NCBI RefSeq assembly: GCF_000732325.1
Contig: NZ_BBIW01000004.1
Span: 62,001-126,000, forward strand
Reading direction: 5' to 3'
Origin: Paenibacillus sp. TCA20
GTDB lineage: Bacteria; Bacillota; Bacilli; Paenibacillales; Paenibacillaceae
Length of the DNA stretch: 64,000 nucleotides
The position numbers and the translations under genes are program-made. This document shows, one piece after another, positions 52,653 through 61,342 of the stretch; within the stretch, counting starts at the first letter, position 1, and the number at the start of each line of letters is the position of its first letter. A model generated the notes under the pieces. That model saw only the letters and a program-made list of their open reading frames with translations. It did not search any database and had not been told where the DNA came from.

Positions 52653-54260
52653 ATGCCTGTGAAGGAACTGAACGTGCATGAGATCGATGGAACGGAAACT
52701 TCTCTGTATCATGTTAAACTTCCGGATATCCCGCAGCGTGAATTTCGAATTGTGGACTTTGGTGCCCTTGGCAATGGGCTATACGATAATACAGATCATA
52801 TTAACTCAGCGCTGGCGGCCTGTGCGCAAGCAGGCGGGGGCAGAGTCATTATCCCTGCCGGTATATGGCTGACAGGACCGATCCTGCTTCAGAGCCGAAC
52901 AGAGCTGCATTTAGAGCGGGGGGCCCTCGTTCGGTTTAGCAGAGAATATACGGATTATCCACTCATCCTATCAAGCTATGAAGGGCGTGAGGTGATCCGC
53001 TCAAGATCTCCGCTGGACGGTGAGAATCTCACAGATGTGGCTATAACCGGGGAAGGTATATTCGATGGCAGCGGTGATGCATGGAGACCTGTGAAGCAGA
53101 ACAAGCTCACCGCTTCAGCCTGGGAAGCACTCGTAGCCTCTGGCGGCGTCGTTAATGAGCGTGAAGGAGGGAACTCCATTTGGTGGCCGTCCGAACGGGC
53201 GATGAACGGGGCGTCCTTCACTGAAGCACTGCATACGTCCGGTGTGCGGGATAAGGCAGCTTATGAGCCGGCTCATGAATTTCTTCGTCCTAATCTACTC
53301 AGTCTGCGCCGCTGTAAGCGAGTGCTCTTGGAAGGAGTCACCTTTCAGAATTCCCCGGCGTGGAACTTGCATCCATGGGCCTGTGAGCATGTTACGATTC
53401 GCCATGTGAATGTCAGGAATCCGTGGTACGCACAGAACGGGGATGGGCTCGATCTCGATTCAGTACGGCATGCGCTCGTTGAGTACTGCTCCTTCGATGT
53501 CGGAGATGATGCCATCTGTCTTAAATCAGGCAAAGACGCAGAGGGACGCGAGCTCGGCATCCCTACTGAATATGTAACCATTCGCCACTCTACGGTGTAT
53601 CATGGGCACGGCGGCTTTGTCATTGGCAGTGAAATGTCCGGCGGCGTTCGGCATGTCCGAGTCTCCGATTGCATGTTTATGGGTACCGATATTGGCCTGC
53701 GCTTTAAGAGTGCGAGAGGCCGCGGCGGGATTGTAGAGGATATTGTCATTGAGCGGATCCGAATGCTGGATATAACGAAGGAGGCCATTTCCTTCTCACT
53801 CTTCTATGAGGGGAAGGAAGGCTCGGGCCGAGGAGATGAGAAGATCTATGCTGTGGGCGAGGGGACGCCGATTTTTCGTAATATATCCATTCGTGAGGTG
53901 GTATGCAGTGGAGCCCAAACTGCACTGTACATGAATGGTCTCCCTGAAATGCCTGTGGAAGATCTAAGTGTGGACAATTATCACGTACAAGCAGTAAATG
54001 GATTCGTATGTTCTCAGGCCAAGCATCTGAAGCTGACACATATTACAGCAAAGGTAGATCAAGGCTCTCTTGTCAGCTTGCATCAATGCCGTGGTGTAGA
54101 GCTGTCCGAGCTCGAAGGACTCGGAGCCGACGGACGGCTGCTCGTGGTAACAGGATCGGATAGCACTGGTATTGTCTACGGGGTCGCAAGCGAGCAGGAA
54201 GGGTGCCAAATATTAGCAGGACCGGGTGTGCGAAGCGGCTCGCTGATACGGAGAAGATGA
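52653..54260 (+). CDS. Glycoside hydrolase family 28 (polygalacturonase-like)
   Basis: A 535-residue right-handed beta-helix enzyme. The GH28 catalytic motifs appear in order: NGDGLDLDS, GDDAICLKSGKD, GHGGFVIGSEMSGGV and RFKS (the RxK motif). It hydrolyses galacturonate linkages in pectin. There is no signal peptide, so it acts in the cytoplasm on imported oligogalacturonides, as exo-type members do. AAAGGAG precedes the ATG; a TTG one codon earlier is unlikely. The 347 bp upstream are AT-rich with no clear gene. It stands alone but may use products of the LplABC-like importer 10 kb upstream. Confidence 0.92.
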   Translation: MPVKELNVHEIDGTETSLYHVKLPDIPQREFRIVDFGALGNGLYDNTDHINSALAACAQAGGGRVIIPAGIWLTGPILLQSRTELHLERGALVRFSREYTDYPLILSSYEGREVIRSRSPLDGENLTDVAITGEGIFDGSGDAWRPVKQNKLTASAWEALVASGGVVNEREGGNSIWWPSERAMNGASFTEALHTSGVRDKAAYEPAHEFLRPNLLSLRRCKRVLLEGVTFQNSPAWNLHPWACEHVTIRHVNVRNPWYAQNGDGLDLDSVRHALVEYCSFDVGDDAICLKSGKDAEGRELGIPTEYVTIRHSTVYHGHGGFVIGSEMSGGVRHVRVSDCMFMGTDIGLRFKSARGRGGIVEDIVIERIRMLDITKEAISFSLFYEGKEGSGRGDEKIYAVGEGTPIFRNISIREVVCSGAQTALYMNGLPEMPVEDLSVDNYHVQAVNGFVCSQAKHLKLTHITAKVDQGSLVSLHQCRGVELSELEGLGADGRLLVVTGSDSTGIVYGVASEQEGCQILAGPGVRSGSLIRRR

Positions 54261-54362
54261 AGCGGCAGTTAGCGATTAGGGTTCATTTCTATATTTCAAA
54301 CCACGTTCCTATGTTAAACTTCTGTTCATATGATGTTTAATTGAAGGACAGGAGGGTTCAAC

Positions 54363-54809
54363 ATGAACGATAAGGATGAGCTGACTCGATTTGGCGTAGC
54401 ATTCCCGACGCCGCTGATCGAACAGTTTGACAAATATATACTGGAACAGGGCTATAAGAATCGTTCCGAAGCCATTCGTGATCTGGCTAGAAGAACGATG
54501 CTTGAGCCTTCAAGACTGCATTCGGACGAGCAGGTGGCCGGTGTGATTGTGATGGTCTATGACCATCATGCCAGTGAGCTGCCGAGTAAGCTTATGGAAT
54601 TGCAGCATCATTATCACCAAGACATTATTTCAAATATGCACGTTCATCTCAATCATCATCAGTGTCTAGAAGTCATTGCTGTTCGCGGATCTGTCAGCAG
54701 CCTTCGCTCATTGCATCAACAGATCCAGGTTCAGAAGGGTGTACACTATGCTGAGCTGTCTGTGACGTTTAATGATGATGAGAAAGAGAAAGCCCATTCA
54801 CATATTTAA
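54363..54809 (+). CDS. nikR: Nickel-responsive regulator NikR
   Basis: A 148-residue ribbon-helix-helix repressor. The N-terminal DNA-binding part is TRFGVAFPTPLIEQFDKYI and RSEAIRDLARR, and the C-terminal ACT-like nickel domain carries the ligands His in HHYHQD, two His in HVHLNHHQ and Cys in CLEVIAVRG. When loaded with nickel it represses nickel uptake genes. The nik genes follow 600 bp downstream, and a palindrome of NikR-type geometry lies on the nikA promoter. AGGAGGG precedes the start. Confidence 0.93.
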   Translation: MNDKDELTRFGVAFPTPLIEQFDKYILEQGYKNRSEAIRDLARRTMLEPSRLHSDEQVAGVIVMVYDHHASELPSKLMELQHHYHQDIISNMHVHLNHHQCLEVIAVRGSVSSLRSLHQQIQVQKGVHYAELSVTFNDDEKEKAHSHI

Positions 54810-54844
54810 GTGGCTATCCCTCTTTACAGACTATATATAGGGGT

Positions 54845-54875
54845 ATACAATAGAGGTTACCACTATCTATTGTAT
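54845..54875. promoter_or_regulatory. Perfect 10-bp inverted repeat upstream of 71-residue gene
   Basis: ATACAATAGA, 11 bases, TCTATTGTAT, about 50 bp before the start codon of the next gene. It may be an operator or a hairpin; no T run follows. It does not match the spacing of the nikA operator. Confidence 0.5.
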
Positions 54876-54923
54876 TATATTGGTATTTTTAAGCTGCGAT
54901 ATAGAAATGGGAGGGAATATTAG

Positions 54924-55139
54924 ATGAACCGCTATCTATTCGAATATGAACTACAATCCACTGGCTTCCGCGGTGAATTCAGCTGGGTAGAGGAGTCTGA
55001 AGAGAAGGCAAAAGAAGCTGTCCGTGAGCGGATCGCTGATCTTGAATTTACAGACCTGGAGGATGTCGTCGTGGGTAAACTACTCAAAACGATGGACGCA
55101 TCCAATCGTTATTTTGAATGTGAGAACTGTGCTTCTTAA
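54924..55139 (+). CDS. 71-residue protein of unknown function
   Basis: A small acidic soluble protein between nikR and nikA, with GGGAGG before its ATG. It has a beta-strand start (YLFEYELQSTGFRGEFSW), a charged helix (ESEEKAKEAVRERIADL) and a C-terminal CENC pair of cysteines. It is not recognised. The position suggests a role with nickel, and the two cysteines could bind metal, but nothing else supports it. A hairpin terminator follows. Confidence 0.6.
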   Translation: MNRYLFEYELQSTGFRGEFSWVEESEEKAKEAVRERIADLEFTDLEDVVVGKLLKTMDASNRYFECENCAS

Positions 55140-55165
55140 GTTATAGCTGCAGTCTATATATCAGC

Positions 55166-55214
55166 AGAGGATCTTCAAATTTGCCTAATGGTGAATGAGG
55201 GTCCTCTTTTTTAT
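55166..55214 (+). terminator. Terminator before nikA region
   Basis: AGAGGA pairs with TCCTCT, extended by weaker inner pairs, followed by TTTTTT. Confidence 0.6.
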
Positions 55215-55322
55215 GCTCTTTTTTATTCGCTTTATGATTTCTCTCCGTGTTGATTTTTTTCTGGCATGATTGACTTATGTCAACTTTCATTACGCCTCCA
55301 GTGGTTTTAATCCAAAATATGG

Positions 55323-55352
55323 TTGATGGCTCTCCGAATATCGTGCTACAAT
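55323..55352 (+). promoter_or_regulatory. nikA promoter
   Basis: TTGATG, 18 bp, TACAAT. The -10 lies inside the left arm of the NikR-like palindrome. Confidence 0.5.
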
Positions 55353-55375
55353 TAGTAAAATTTGTAGCACGATAT
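55338..55375. promoter_or_regulatory. NikR-type operator upstream of nikA
   Basis: A perfect 14-bp inverted repeat, ATATCGTGCTACAA and TTGTAGCACGATAT, spaced by 10 bases. The inner GTGCTA-N16-TAGCAC measures 28 bp, the same geometry as the E. coli NikR site GTATGA-N16-TCATAC. It overlaps the -10 of the nikA promoter and lies 36 bp before the nikA start. NikR as the binding protein is inferred from geometry and the adjacent gene. Confidence 0.7.
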
Positions 55376-55410
55376 CTGAATATAGACAAAATACGGGGGA
55401 GAACGGTCCA

Positions 55411-57036
55411 ATGAAGCTTCGGTTATTGAAATCCATGTTAGTTATGTCAACATCATTTTCAATCATTCTTGCAGGCTGTACCCAGGGGGATAAGAATGCA
55501 GTAACCCAAGGACAGATGACAGCACTTGATGTGAAGGACGAGCTGATTCTGGCCATCGGTACAGAGACGGAGGCAGGATATGACCCGACAACAGGCTGGG
55601 GGCAATATGGTTCTCCACTGTTTCAGAGTACATTACTTAAACGGGATGCGGACCTCAATGTGGTGAATGATCTGGCAACGGATTATACAGTAAGCGAGGA
55701 TGGCAAGACCTGGACGGTTAAGCTGAGGGAGGACGTCCAGTTCTCGGACGGTGAGGCGCTGACAGCGGAGGATGTGGTCTTTACCTTCGAGACTGCTGCG
55801 AAGAGCGCGTCCATCATTGATCTAACCAACATGGAGAAAGTAGAGGCGGCTGATGCTGCCACGGTAGTGTTCACATTAGTAGAAGCGCAGTCAACGTTCA
55901 TATCGCTTTTGACTACACTCGGCATTGTGCCGGAGCATGCTTATGATGAGAGCTACGCAGAGCAGCCGATCGGCTCAGGCCCGTATAAGCTGGTGCAGTG
56001 GGACAAGGGTCAGCAGGTCATCGTGGAGCGGAATCCGGAGTACTATGGGGAACAGCCATATTTCAATCGCTTGACCTTCTTGTTCCTGGAAGAGGACGCG
56101 GCCTATGCTGCGGCGCAGGCAGGTACGGTGGATGTAGCGGCGATTCCTGCCGCTTTTACCAGACAAGAGGTTCCGGGCATGAAGCTTGAAGCCGTGAAAA
56201 CCGTAGACAATCGCGGAATTGTATTTCCGTACAATCCGGCAGGAGGGACAACCTCAGAAGGGATAATGACCGGCAATGATGTAACCGCTGATGCAGCGAT
56301 CCGAAAGGCTGTGAATGTGGCGATTGACCGAGAGGCGCTGGTAGAAGGTGTGCTTGAGGGGTATGGTCGTCCAGCATACTCTGTAGCGGATGATCTGCCG
56401 TGGGGCAGTGAGGAAGCACAGTTTGAGGATGCGGATCCGGCAGAAGCAAAGCGGATTCTCGAAGCAGCAGGATGGCATGATACAGATAATGATGGAATTG
56501 TAGAGAAAGGCGCACTTGAAGCGAGCTTTAAACTGTATTATTTTGCCGGAGATATGACCAGACAGTCGATTGCCCTGACTGTAGCCGATATGGTGAAGTC
56601 AGCGGGTATTCAGATTGAGGTTGAAGGGAAGAGCCGGGAAGAAGTACAGAAGCTGATGTATGCGAATCCGGTGCTGTTCGGGTGGGGAAGCCATGATCCG
56701 CTTGAAACCTACAATCTATACTCCAGTACCAAAAATGGAGTGGGATATTACAACGCTGGACAGTACAGTAATCCTACGGTCGATGCGTGGATGGATAAAG
56801 CGATGAAGGCAACCGACGAAGAGGAAGCATGGGAGTATTGGCAGAAGGCACTATGGGATGGAACGACTGGCTTTGGCTTCCAAGGGGATGCGCCATGGGC
56901 ATGGCTCGTTAATGTCGATCATATCTATCTCGTGCGTGAAGGACTGAATATCGGCGAGCAGCAGATCCATCCGCACGGTCATGGATGGCCGATTACCTCT
57001 AATATTGAAGAGTGGACCTGGGAAGGGTCGCAGTAA
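55411..57036 (+). CDS. nikA: Nickel ABC transporter binding protein
   Basis: A 541-residue family 5 solute-binding lipoprotein (lipobox ILAGC) of the NikA/oligopeptide group. Features include LILAIGTETEAGYDPTTGWGQYG-like opening (in parts), TWTVKLREDVQFSDGEALTAEDV and the late DAPWAWLVNVDHIYLV. It would bind a nickel complex outside the cell. It is the first gene of nikABCDE, and its stop overlaps the nikB ATG (TAATG). GGGGGA precedes the start. Confidence 0.9.
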   Translation: MKLRLLKSMLVMSTSFSIILAGCTQGDKNAVTQGQMTALDVKDELILAIGTETEAGYDPTTGWGQYGSPLFQSTLLKRDADLNVVNDLATDYTVSEDGKTWTVKLREDVQFSDGEALTAEDVVFTFETAAKSASIIDLTNMEKVEAADAATVVFTLVEAQSTFISLLTTLGIVPEHAYDESYAEQPIGSGPYKLVQWDKGQQVIVERNPEYYGEQPYFNRLTFLFLEEDAAYAAAQAGTVDVAAIPAAFTRQEVPGMKLEAVKTVDNRGIVFPYNPAGGTTSEGIMTGNDVTADAAIRKAVNVAIDREALVEGVLEGYGRPAYSVADDLPWGSEEAQFEDADPAEAKRILEAAGWHDTDNDGIVEKGALEASFKLYYFAGDMTRQSIALTVADMVKSAGIQIEVEGKSREEVQKLMYANPVLFGWGSHDPLETYNLYSSTKNGVGYYNAGQYSNPTVDAWMDKAMKATDEEEAWEYWQKALWDGTTGFGFQGDAPWAWLVNVDHIYLVREGLNIGEQQIHPHGHGWPITSNIEEWTWEGSQ

Positions 57037-58048
57037 TGCAGGGCAGTGGACAGCGCGTACCATTTAGCAGCTGGATGTTATATCTATTGAAAAAAGTGCT
57101 CCGGCTTGCATCACTGCTGGCCGCAGTCAGCTTCATTGCCTTTATGCTGATGGAGTATTCACCAGTGGATCCGGTGATGGCGTATGTAGGTGCAGATGCC
57201 ATCAAGGTAAGTCCTGAGCAGCTGGAGCAGATCAGAGAGCGCTGGGGATTAGATGAGGAGCCGCTGGTTAGGTACGGCAAGTGGTTGTCATCCCTATTGC
57301 AAGGGGATTTTGGGACTTCCATGATCTATCGGGAGCCGGTTCTGGATTTGATTCAGGATTGTTTATGGCTTCTCTCGCACTGATGGGAACGGCTTGGATG
57401 ATCTCGGGTGTGCTCGGATTTGCCCTCGGCTCGTTAGCCGCAATGAATAAGGGAAGCTGGCTGGATCATGTGGTCAAAGGGTATTGCTATGTGCTCGCTT
57501 CCACACCCGCCTTCTGGCTCGCCCTGCTGGCACTGATGGTATTTGGCGTTTGGCTCGGCTGGTTTCCCATCGGACTCGGTGTGCCTGCAGGAGTGCTCAG
57601 CAGTGAGGTGACCATCATAGAAAGACTGCGGCATATGATTCTCCCAGCACTGACACTAAGTGTAACGGGAGTAGCAAATATTGCGCTTCACACCCGTCAG
57701 AAGCTGATCGATGTGCTGGAGTCGGATTACGTGCTGTATGCACGTGCCAGGGGGGAGCAAGGCTTCACGCTGTTCCGGCGTCATGGACTTCGCAATATCC
57801 TGCTGCCTGCAATAACGCTTCAATTTGCGTCCTTTAGTGAACTGTTTGGCGGGGCCGTACTGGCGGAACAGGTATTCTCTTACCCCGGACTGGGACAAGC
57901 CACGGTTGAAGCAGGGCTTCGCGGCGACGTGCCTCTCCTGCTGGGACTGGTTCTGTGCAGCACACTGTTCGTCTTCACCGGCAATTTCATTGCCGACCTG
58001 TTATACCGCTGGATTGATCCACGGTTCGATACAAAGGAGGCGGTGTAA
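57036..58048 (+). pseudogene. nikB: nikB permease gene with -1 frameshift
   Basis: The permease is split into two frames. The first 109 or so residues (to GDFGTSMIYREPVLDLIQ) are followed by DCLWLLSH and a stop; the rest continues in another frame with FMASLALMGTAWMISGVLGFALG and the coupling loop LYARARGEQGFTLFRRHGLRN to a normal end. One base appears to be missing near 57360, where GATTGTTTATGG would read correctly with an extra T. No slippery heptamer is present. With nikC intact, the transporter would lack one half of its pore unless this is a sequencing error. Confidence 0.85.
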
Positions 58049-58909
58049 ATGCAGCAGCTGGAACGATCCTCTGCCCCTGCCGGAGTCAGACGAACACGGA
58101 ATACCCGAGGCAAAAATCTAATTCGAATTCTAGCAAGTGCCGGATTCTTGGCTGCGGTCCTGCTCTTGGGCTCATTCCTGCCAGAGCAGGCAGCCTATAC
58201 GTCGCTAACGGAACGTAACCTCGCACCGGGTGCCGGGCATTTGTTCGGGACGGATTGGCTTGGGCGTGATATGTTTAACCGCACCTTGAAAGGGCTAGCT
58301 TACAGTATACAAGTTGGGCTCATGGCAGCAGCCTCTTCCAGTCTTATCGCCTTGCTGGTCGGCCTGCTTGCAGCTGTGGGCAGAAGAATGGATCAGGCTG
58401 TAGCCTGGTTTATTGATCTGTTTATGAGTGTTCCGCATTTGGTATCGCTCATTCTGATCGCCTTCGTCTTTGGCGGCGGAGCCAAAGGAGTCATTATCGC
58501 AATCGCATGCACACACTGGCCGCAGCTAGCCCGAGTGATCCGTGCTGACATGCTTCAGCTGAAGTCGGCTGATTATATACAGGTATCTCGGAGAATGGGG
58601 AAGTCACAGGGCTATGTTGCCCTGCATCATATGCTTCCGCATCTGATCCCGCAGCTGCTTGTCGGTCTGCTCCTCGTGTTTCCCCATGCGATATTGCATG
58701 AGGCGGCCATTACCTTTCTAGGTCTCGGTTTATCACCCCAGCAGCCTGCCATCGGCATTATCTTGTCAGAATCAATGCGATATTTATCGGCAGGAATGTG
58801 GTGGCTGGCCTTCTTCCCCGGACTGGCACTCGTGCTTACGGTGCTTGCTTTTGATACTCTGGGTCACGGAATTAGAAGCTATAGTGAACCGATCAGGCTT
58901 GAGCGATAA
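58049..58909 (+). CDS. nikC: Nickel ABC transporter permease
   Basis: A 286-residue permease of the DppC/NikC group: N-terminal helix, then LFGTDWLGRDMFNRTLKGLAYS and the coupling loop YIQVSRRMGKSQGYVALHHMLPHL. It follows nikB directly; GGAGGCG precedes the start. C-terminal FDTLGHGIRSYSEP is a conserved ending. Confidence 0.9.
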   Translation: MQQLERSSAPAGVRRTRNTRGKNLIRILASAGFLAAVLLLGSFLPEQAAYTSLTERNLAPGAGHLFGTDWLGRDMFNRTLKGLAYSIQVGLMAAASSSLIALLVGLLAAVGRRMDQAVAWFIDLFMSVPHLVSLILIAFVFGGGAKGVIIAIACTHWPQLARVIRADMLQLKSADYIQVSRRMGKSQGYVALHHMLPHLIPQLLVGLLLVFPHAILHEAAITFLGLGLSPQQPAIGIILSESMRYLSAGMWWLAFFPGLALVLTVLAFDTLGHGIRSYSEPIRLER

Positions 58910-58930
58910 AGAGAGGGGTATAGAGTTGAT

Positions 58931-59926
58931 ATGACTTTGCTCAAAATAGACAACTTATCGGTCGCATTTGCGCGCGGCAAGGGATTATTCCAGGTAGAGG
59001 AGACCGAGGTCATCCATGGACTGAGTATGACCGCCAAAGCAGGCCGAATTACAGCAGTGATCGGCGCGAGCGGATCGGGAAAAAGCCTGCTGGCCCATGC
59101 GATTCTGGGCATTCTTCCGTCTAATGCGATTACTCGCGGAACGCTTTATTATAACGGTAAACCATTGAATATCGCTGCTCAGACAGCGCTTCGAGGCAGC
59201 CGTCTTGCGCTGGTACCACAGTCTGTACAATACCTCGACCCTCTGATGAAGGTAGGCCCCCAGATAAGCTACAGCTTTGAACGAAGTAATGAACGTAATG
59301 ACCTGATCGAGATGAAAGGCACTACCACCTCCCGAAGACATACAAAGAAGAGGCTTATGCATGAGAGACTGAGTGAGATTCTAAGTAAATATGGCTTAGC
59401 CACCGATGTGACAGAGCGGTATCCATTTGAGCTGTCCGGCGGTATGGCGAGGCGAGTGCTGTTATCCATTGCAACGGCAGGCGAACCGGAGCTGATTGTT
59501 GCAGATGAGCCGACGCCTGGTATTCATGTGGAGGCACTGTCTGAGACGCTGAGACATTTTCGCTCCATTGCCGACCAAGGGGCAGGTATCCTATGGATAA
59601 CCCACGATGTTGAATCCGCACTTCAAATTGCAGACGAGCTCGTTGTTTTTTACGCAGGAACCAATGTAGAGACTGCACGGCCGGAAGATTTCACAGGCAA
59701 CGGAGAGCGGCTGAGGCATCCGTATTCGAAGGCGCTCTGGAACGCATTGCCGCATAATGGCTTTAAGATGCCTCCAAGACCTCAACTGACACTGGATAGA
59801 AGACTTCATTCAAGCGGGTGTAAGTATGCCAACCGATGTCCAATGGCAACCTGGCAATGTACAGAAGAGCTGCCACCCCTCCGGGTGCTGCGGGGCGGAG
59901 AGGTGAGATGCATTCATGCAACTTGA
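58931..59926 (+). CDS. nikD: Nickel ABC transporter ATPase
   Basis: A 331-residue ATPase. Walker A is GASGSGKSL, signature LSGGMARRV, Walker B LIVADEPTPGI and switch His in WITHDVES. The C-terminal tail with SSGCKYANRCPMATWQC is the cysteine motif of the oligopeptide/nickel ATPases. The last 11 bp overlap nikE. Confidence 0.9.
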   Translation: MTLLKIDNLSVAFARGKGLFQVEETEVIHGLSMTAKAGRITAVIGASGSGKSLLAHAILGILPSNAITRGTLYYNGKPLNIAAQTALRGSRLALVPQSVQYLDPLMKVGPQISYSFERSNERNDLIEMKGTTTSRRHTKKRLMHERLSEILSKYGLATDVTERYPFELSGGMARRVLLSIATAGEPELIVADEPTPGIHVEALSETLRHFRSIADQGAGILWITHDVESALQIADELVVFYAGTNVETARPEDFTGNGERLRHPYSKALWNALPHNGFKMPPRPQLTLDRRLHSSGCKYANRCPMATWQCTEELPPLRVLRGGEVRCIHAT

Positions 59927-60518
59927 GGCGAAGAAGCTTGGTTTTCGGTACGGTCGTCGTCAGGATTGGTGTATGAGGGATATCCATCTGTCTATTTCCT
60001 CTGGCGAGATGGTGGGTCTTCGGGGACCGAGTGGTGCTGGGAAATCAACACTGGCCAGGCTGCTGGCAGGTTATTTACAGCCGCTTGAGGGTGAGGTGCT
60101 TCTGGATGGCGCGCCGCTGTCTTTATATACAGGTTATGCACCGGTTCAGCTGGTCTTACAGCATCCAGAATCCGCGGTTAATCCAAGATGGCACATGCAT
60201 AAAGTGCTGCAGGAAGCGGGTGTGTATGATAGAGAGCTGCTGCACTCGCTAGGAATTGAAGAGGACTGGCTTGCACGAAGACCGGGTGAGCTGTCAGGCG
60301 GCGAGCTGCAGCGTTTTTGCGTAGCCCGTGCACTCGGAGTCGGCACGAAATTTCTCATTGCAGATGAAATGACCACCATGCTGGATGCTGTAACACAGGC
60401 TCAGATCTGGAATGTCGTTAAGAAGATGGCTGTAGAACGCGAATTGGGTATACTGGTCATTAGCCATGAGGGAAATCTGTTGTCTCAGCTGTGCAGCCGG
60501 ATTATTGAATGGAAATGA
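59916..60518 (+). CDS. nikE: Nickel ABC transporter ATPase, short form
   Basis: A 200-residue ATPase. Walker A is GPSGAGKST, signature LSGGELQRF, Walker B FLIADEMTTM and switch His in VISHEGNLL. It is about 50 residues shorter than typical NikE, ending soon after the switch region without the usual C-terminal tail. All nucleotide-binding motifs are present, so it may still function with NikD. It overlaps nikD and is the last gene of the operon. Confidence 0.85.
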   Translation: MQLEAKKLGFRYGRRQDWCMRDIHLSISSGEMVGLRGPSGAGKSTLARLLAGYLQPLEGEVLLDGAPLSLYTGYAPVQLVLQHPESAVNPRWHMHKVLQEAGVYDRELLHSLGIEEDWLARRPGELSGGELQRFCVARALGVGTKFLIADEMTTMLDAVTQAQIWNVVKKMAVERELGILVISHEGNLLSQLCSRIIEWK

Positions 60519-60541
60519 AGTGATTTTGTGATCCTATTCGT

Positions 60542-60570
60542 TTGAGAGCATCCAGGTTTTCTAGTATGAT
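60542..60570 (+). promoter_or_regulatory. SigA-type promoter of cupin gene
   Basis: TTGAGA, 17 bp, TATGAT, about 60 bp before the start codon. Confidence 0.6.
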
Positions 60571-60631
60571 ACACTCTATAGTATCAAGGAAGCTGTTAGA
60601 AATTATTATATAAAAGGCAGGGTTAACGAAT

Positions 60632-61096
60632 ATGACAGAACGTAATTTATCACCATTGGTTGCTGCGCTCTCCATGGAGCCGCATCCGGAAGGTGGCTGG
60701 TACAAGGAGATCTGGAAGGCGGCATACCAAATTCCTCAATCCGTACTGCCAGGTGTATACTCCGGAGCGCGCCCAGCGGCTACCTCGATTTATTTCTTGC
60801 TGCACCCTGGTGAATTCTCAGATTGGCACGTCGTTCATTCCGATGAGCTGTGGATGTGGCACTCTGGCAGTCCACTCGAGCTTATCATCGGCGGCAGCGG
60901 TGAAGGGGATCCGAATCAGACAGAATCCTTCATTCTGGGCCCAGACGTTGTAGCAGGGCAGCATCCTCAGGCACTGGCGCCAGGCGGACAATGGCAGATG
61001 GCTCGGCCACTCGGAGATGAGCCGGTGCTAGTGTCCTGTGTAGTTGCACCAGGATTCCACTATGATGATTTCCGGCTGATCCAGCGTGGAGAGTAG
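60632..61096 (+). CDS. Cupin protein, DUF985 family
   Basis: A 154-residue cupin_5/DUF985 protein. The family pattern is MEPHPEGGWYKEIW, then SIYFLLHPGEFSDWHVVHSDELWMWHSG (in parts) and VAPGFHYDDF. The small barrel could bind a metal or sugar ligand; no activity is established for the family. Monocistronic, with a clear promoter and terminator. Confidence 0.88.
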   Translation: MTERNLSPLVAALSMEPHPEGGWYKEIWKAAYQIPQSVLPGVYSGARPAATSIYFLLHPGEFSDWHVVHSDELWMWHSGSPLELIIGGSGEGDPNQTESFILGPDVVAGQHPQALAPGGQWQMARPLGDEPVLVSCVVAPGFHYDDFRLIQRGE

Positions 61097-61187
61097 TAAC
61101 ATGAGAGTAATAAGCTGGGCCTTAGCGGAATGGAGACGTACAGCTTTCATGCGGCGAGATCGATTCATATTAAGGCTCAGCATAAAT

Positions 61188-61217
61188 ACGGGGCGACCAT
61201 AGGTCGGCCCGTTTTTT
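61188..61217 (+). terminator. Terminator after cupin gene
   Basis: ACGGGGCGACC / GGTCGGCCCGT with one mismatch, loop ATA, then TTTTTT. Confidence 0.75.
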
Positions 61218-61342
61218 TGTTTATCCAGAGTTTGGAATAATACAATTGTGGTGATAAGATGAATATTATACATAGCTTTATCCATACGCATGATCTACAC
61301 ATGTATTCTATATAGATTAAGTAGTTGAAGGAGTCAACCCAA

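Noticed and set aside
57355..57370. Programmed frameshift in nikB
   Set aside because: No slippery heptamer, stimulatory hairpin or internal ribosome-site pattern was seen; a lost base is simpler.
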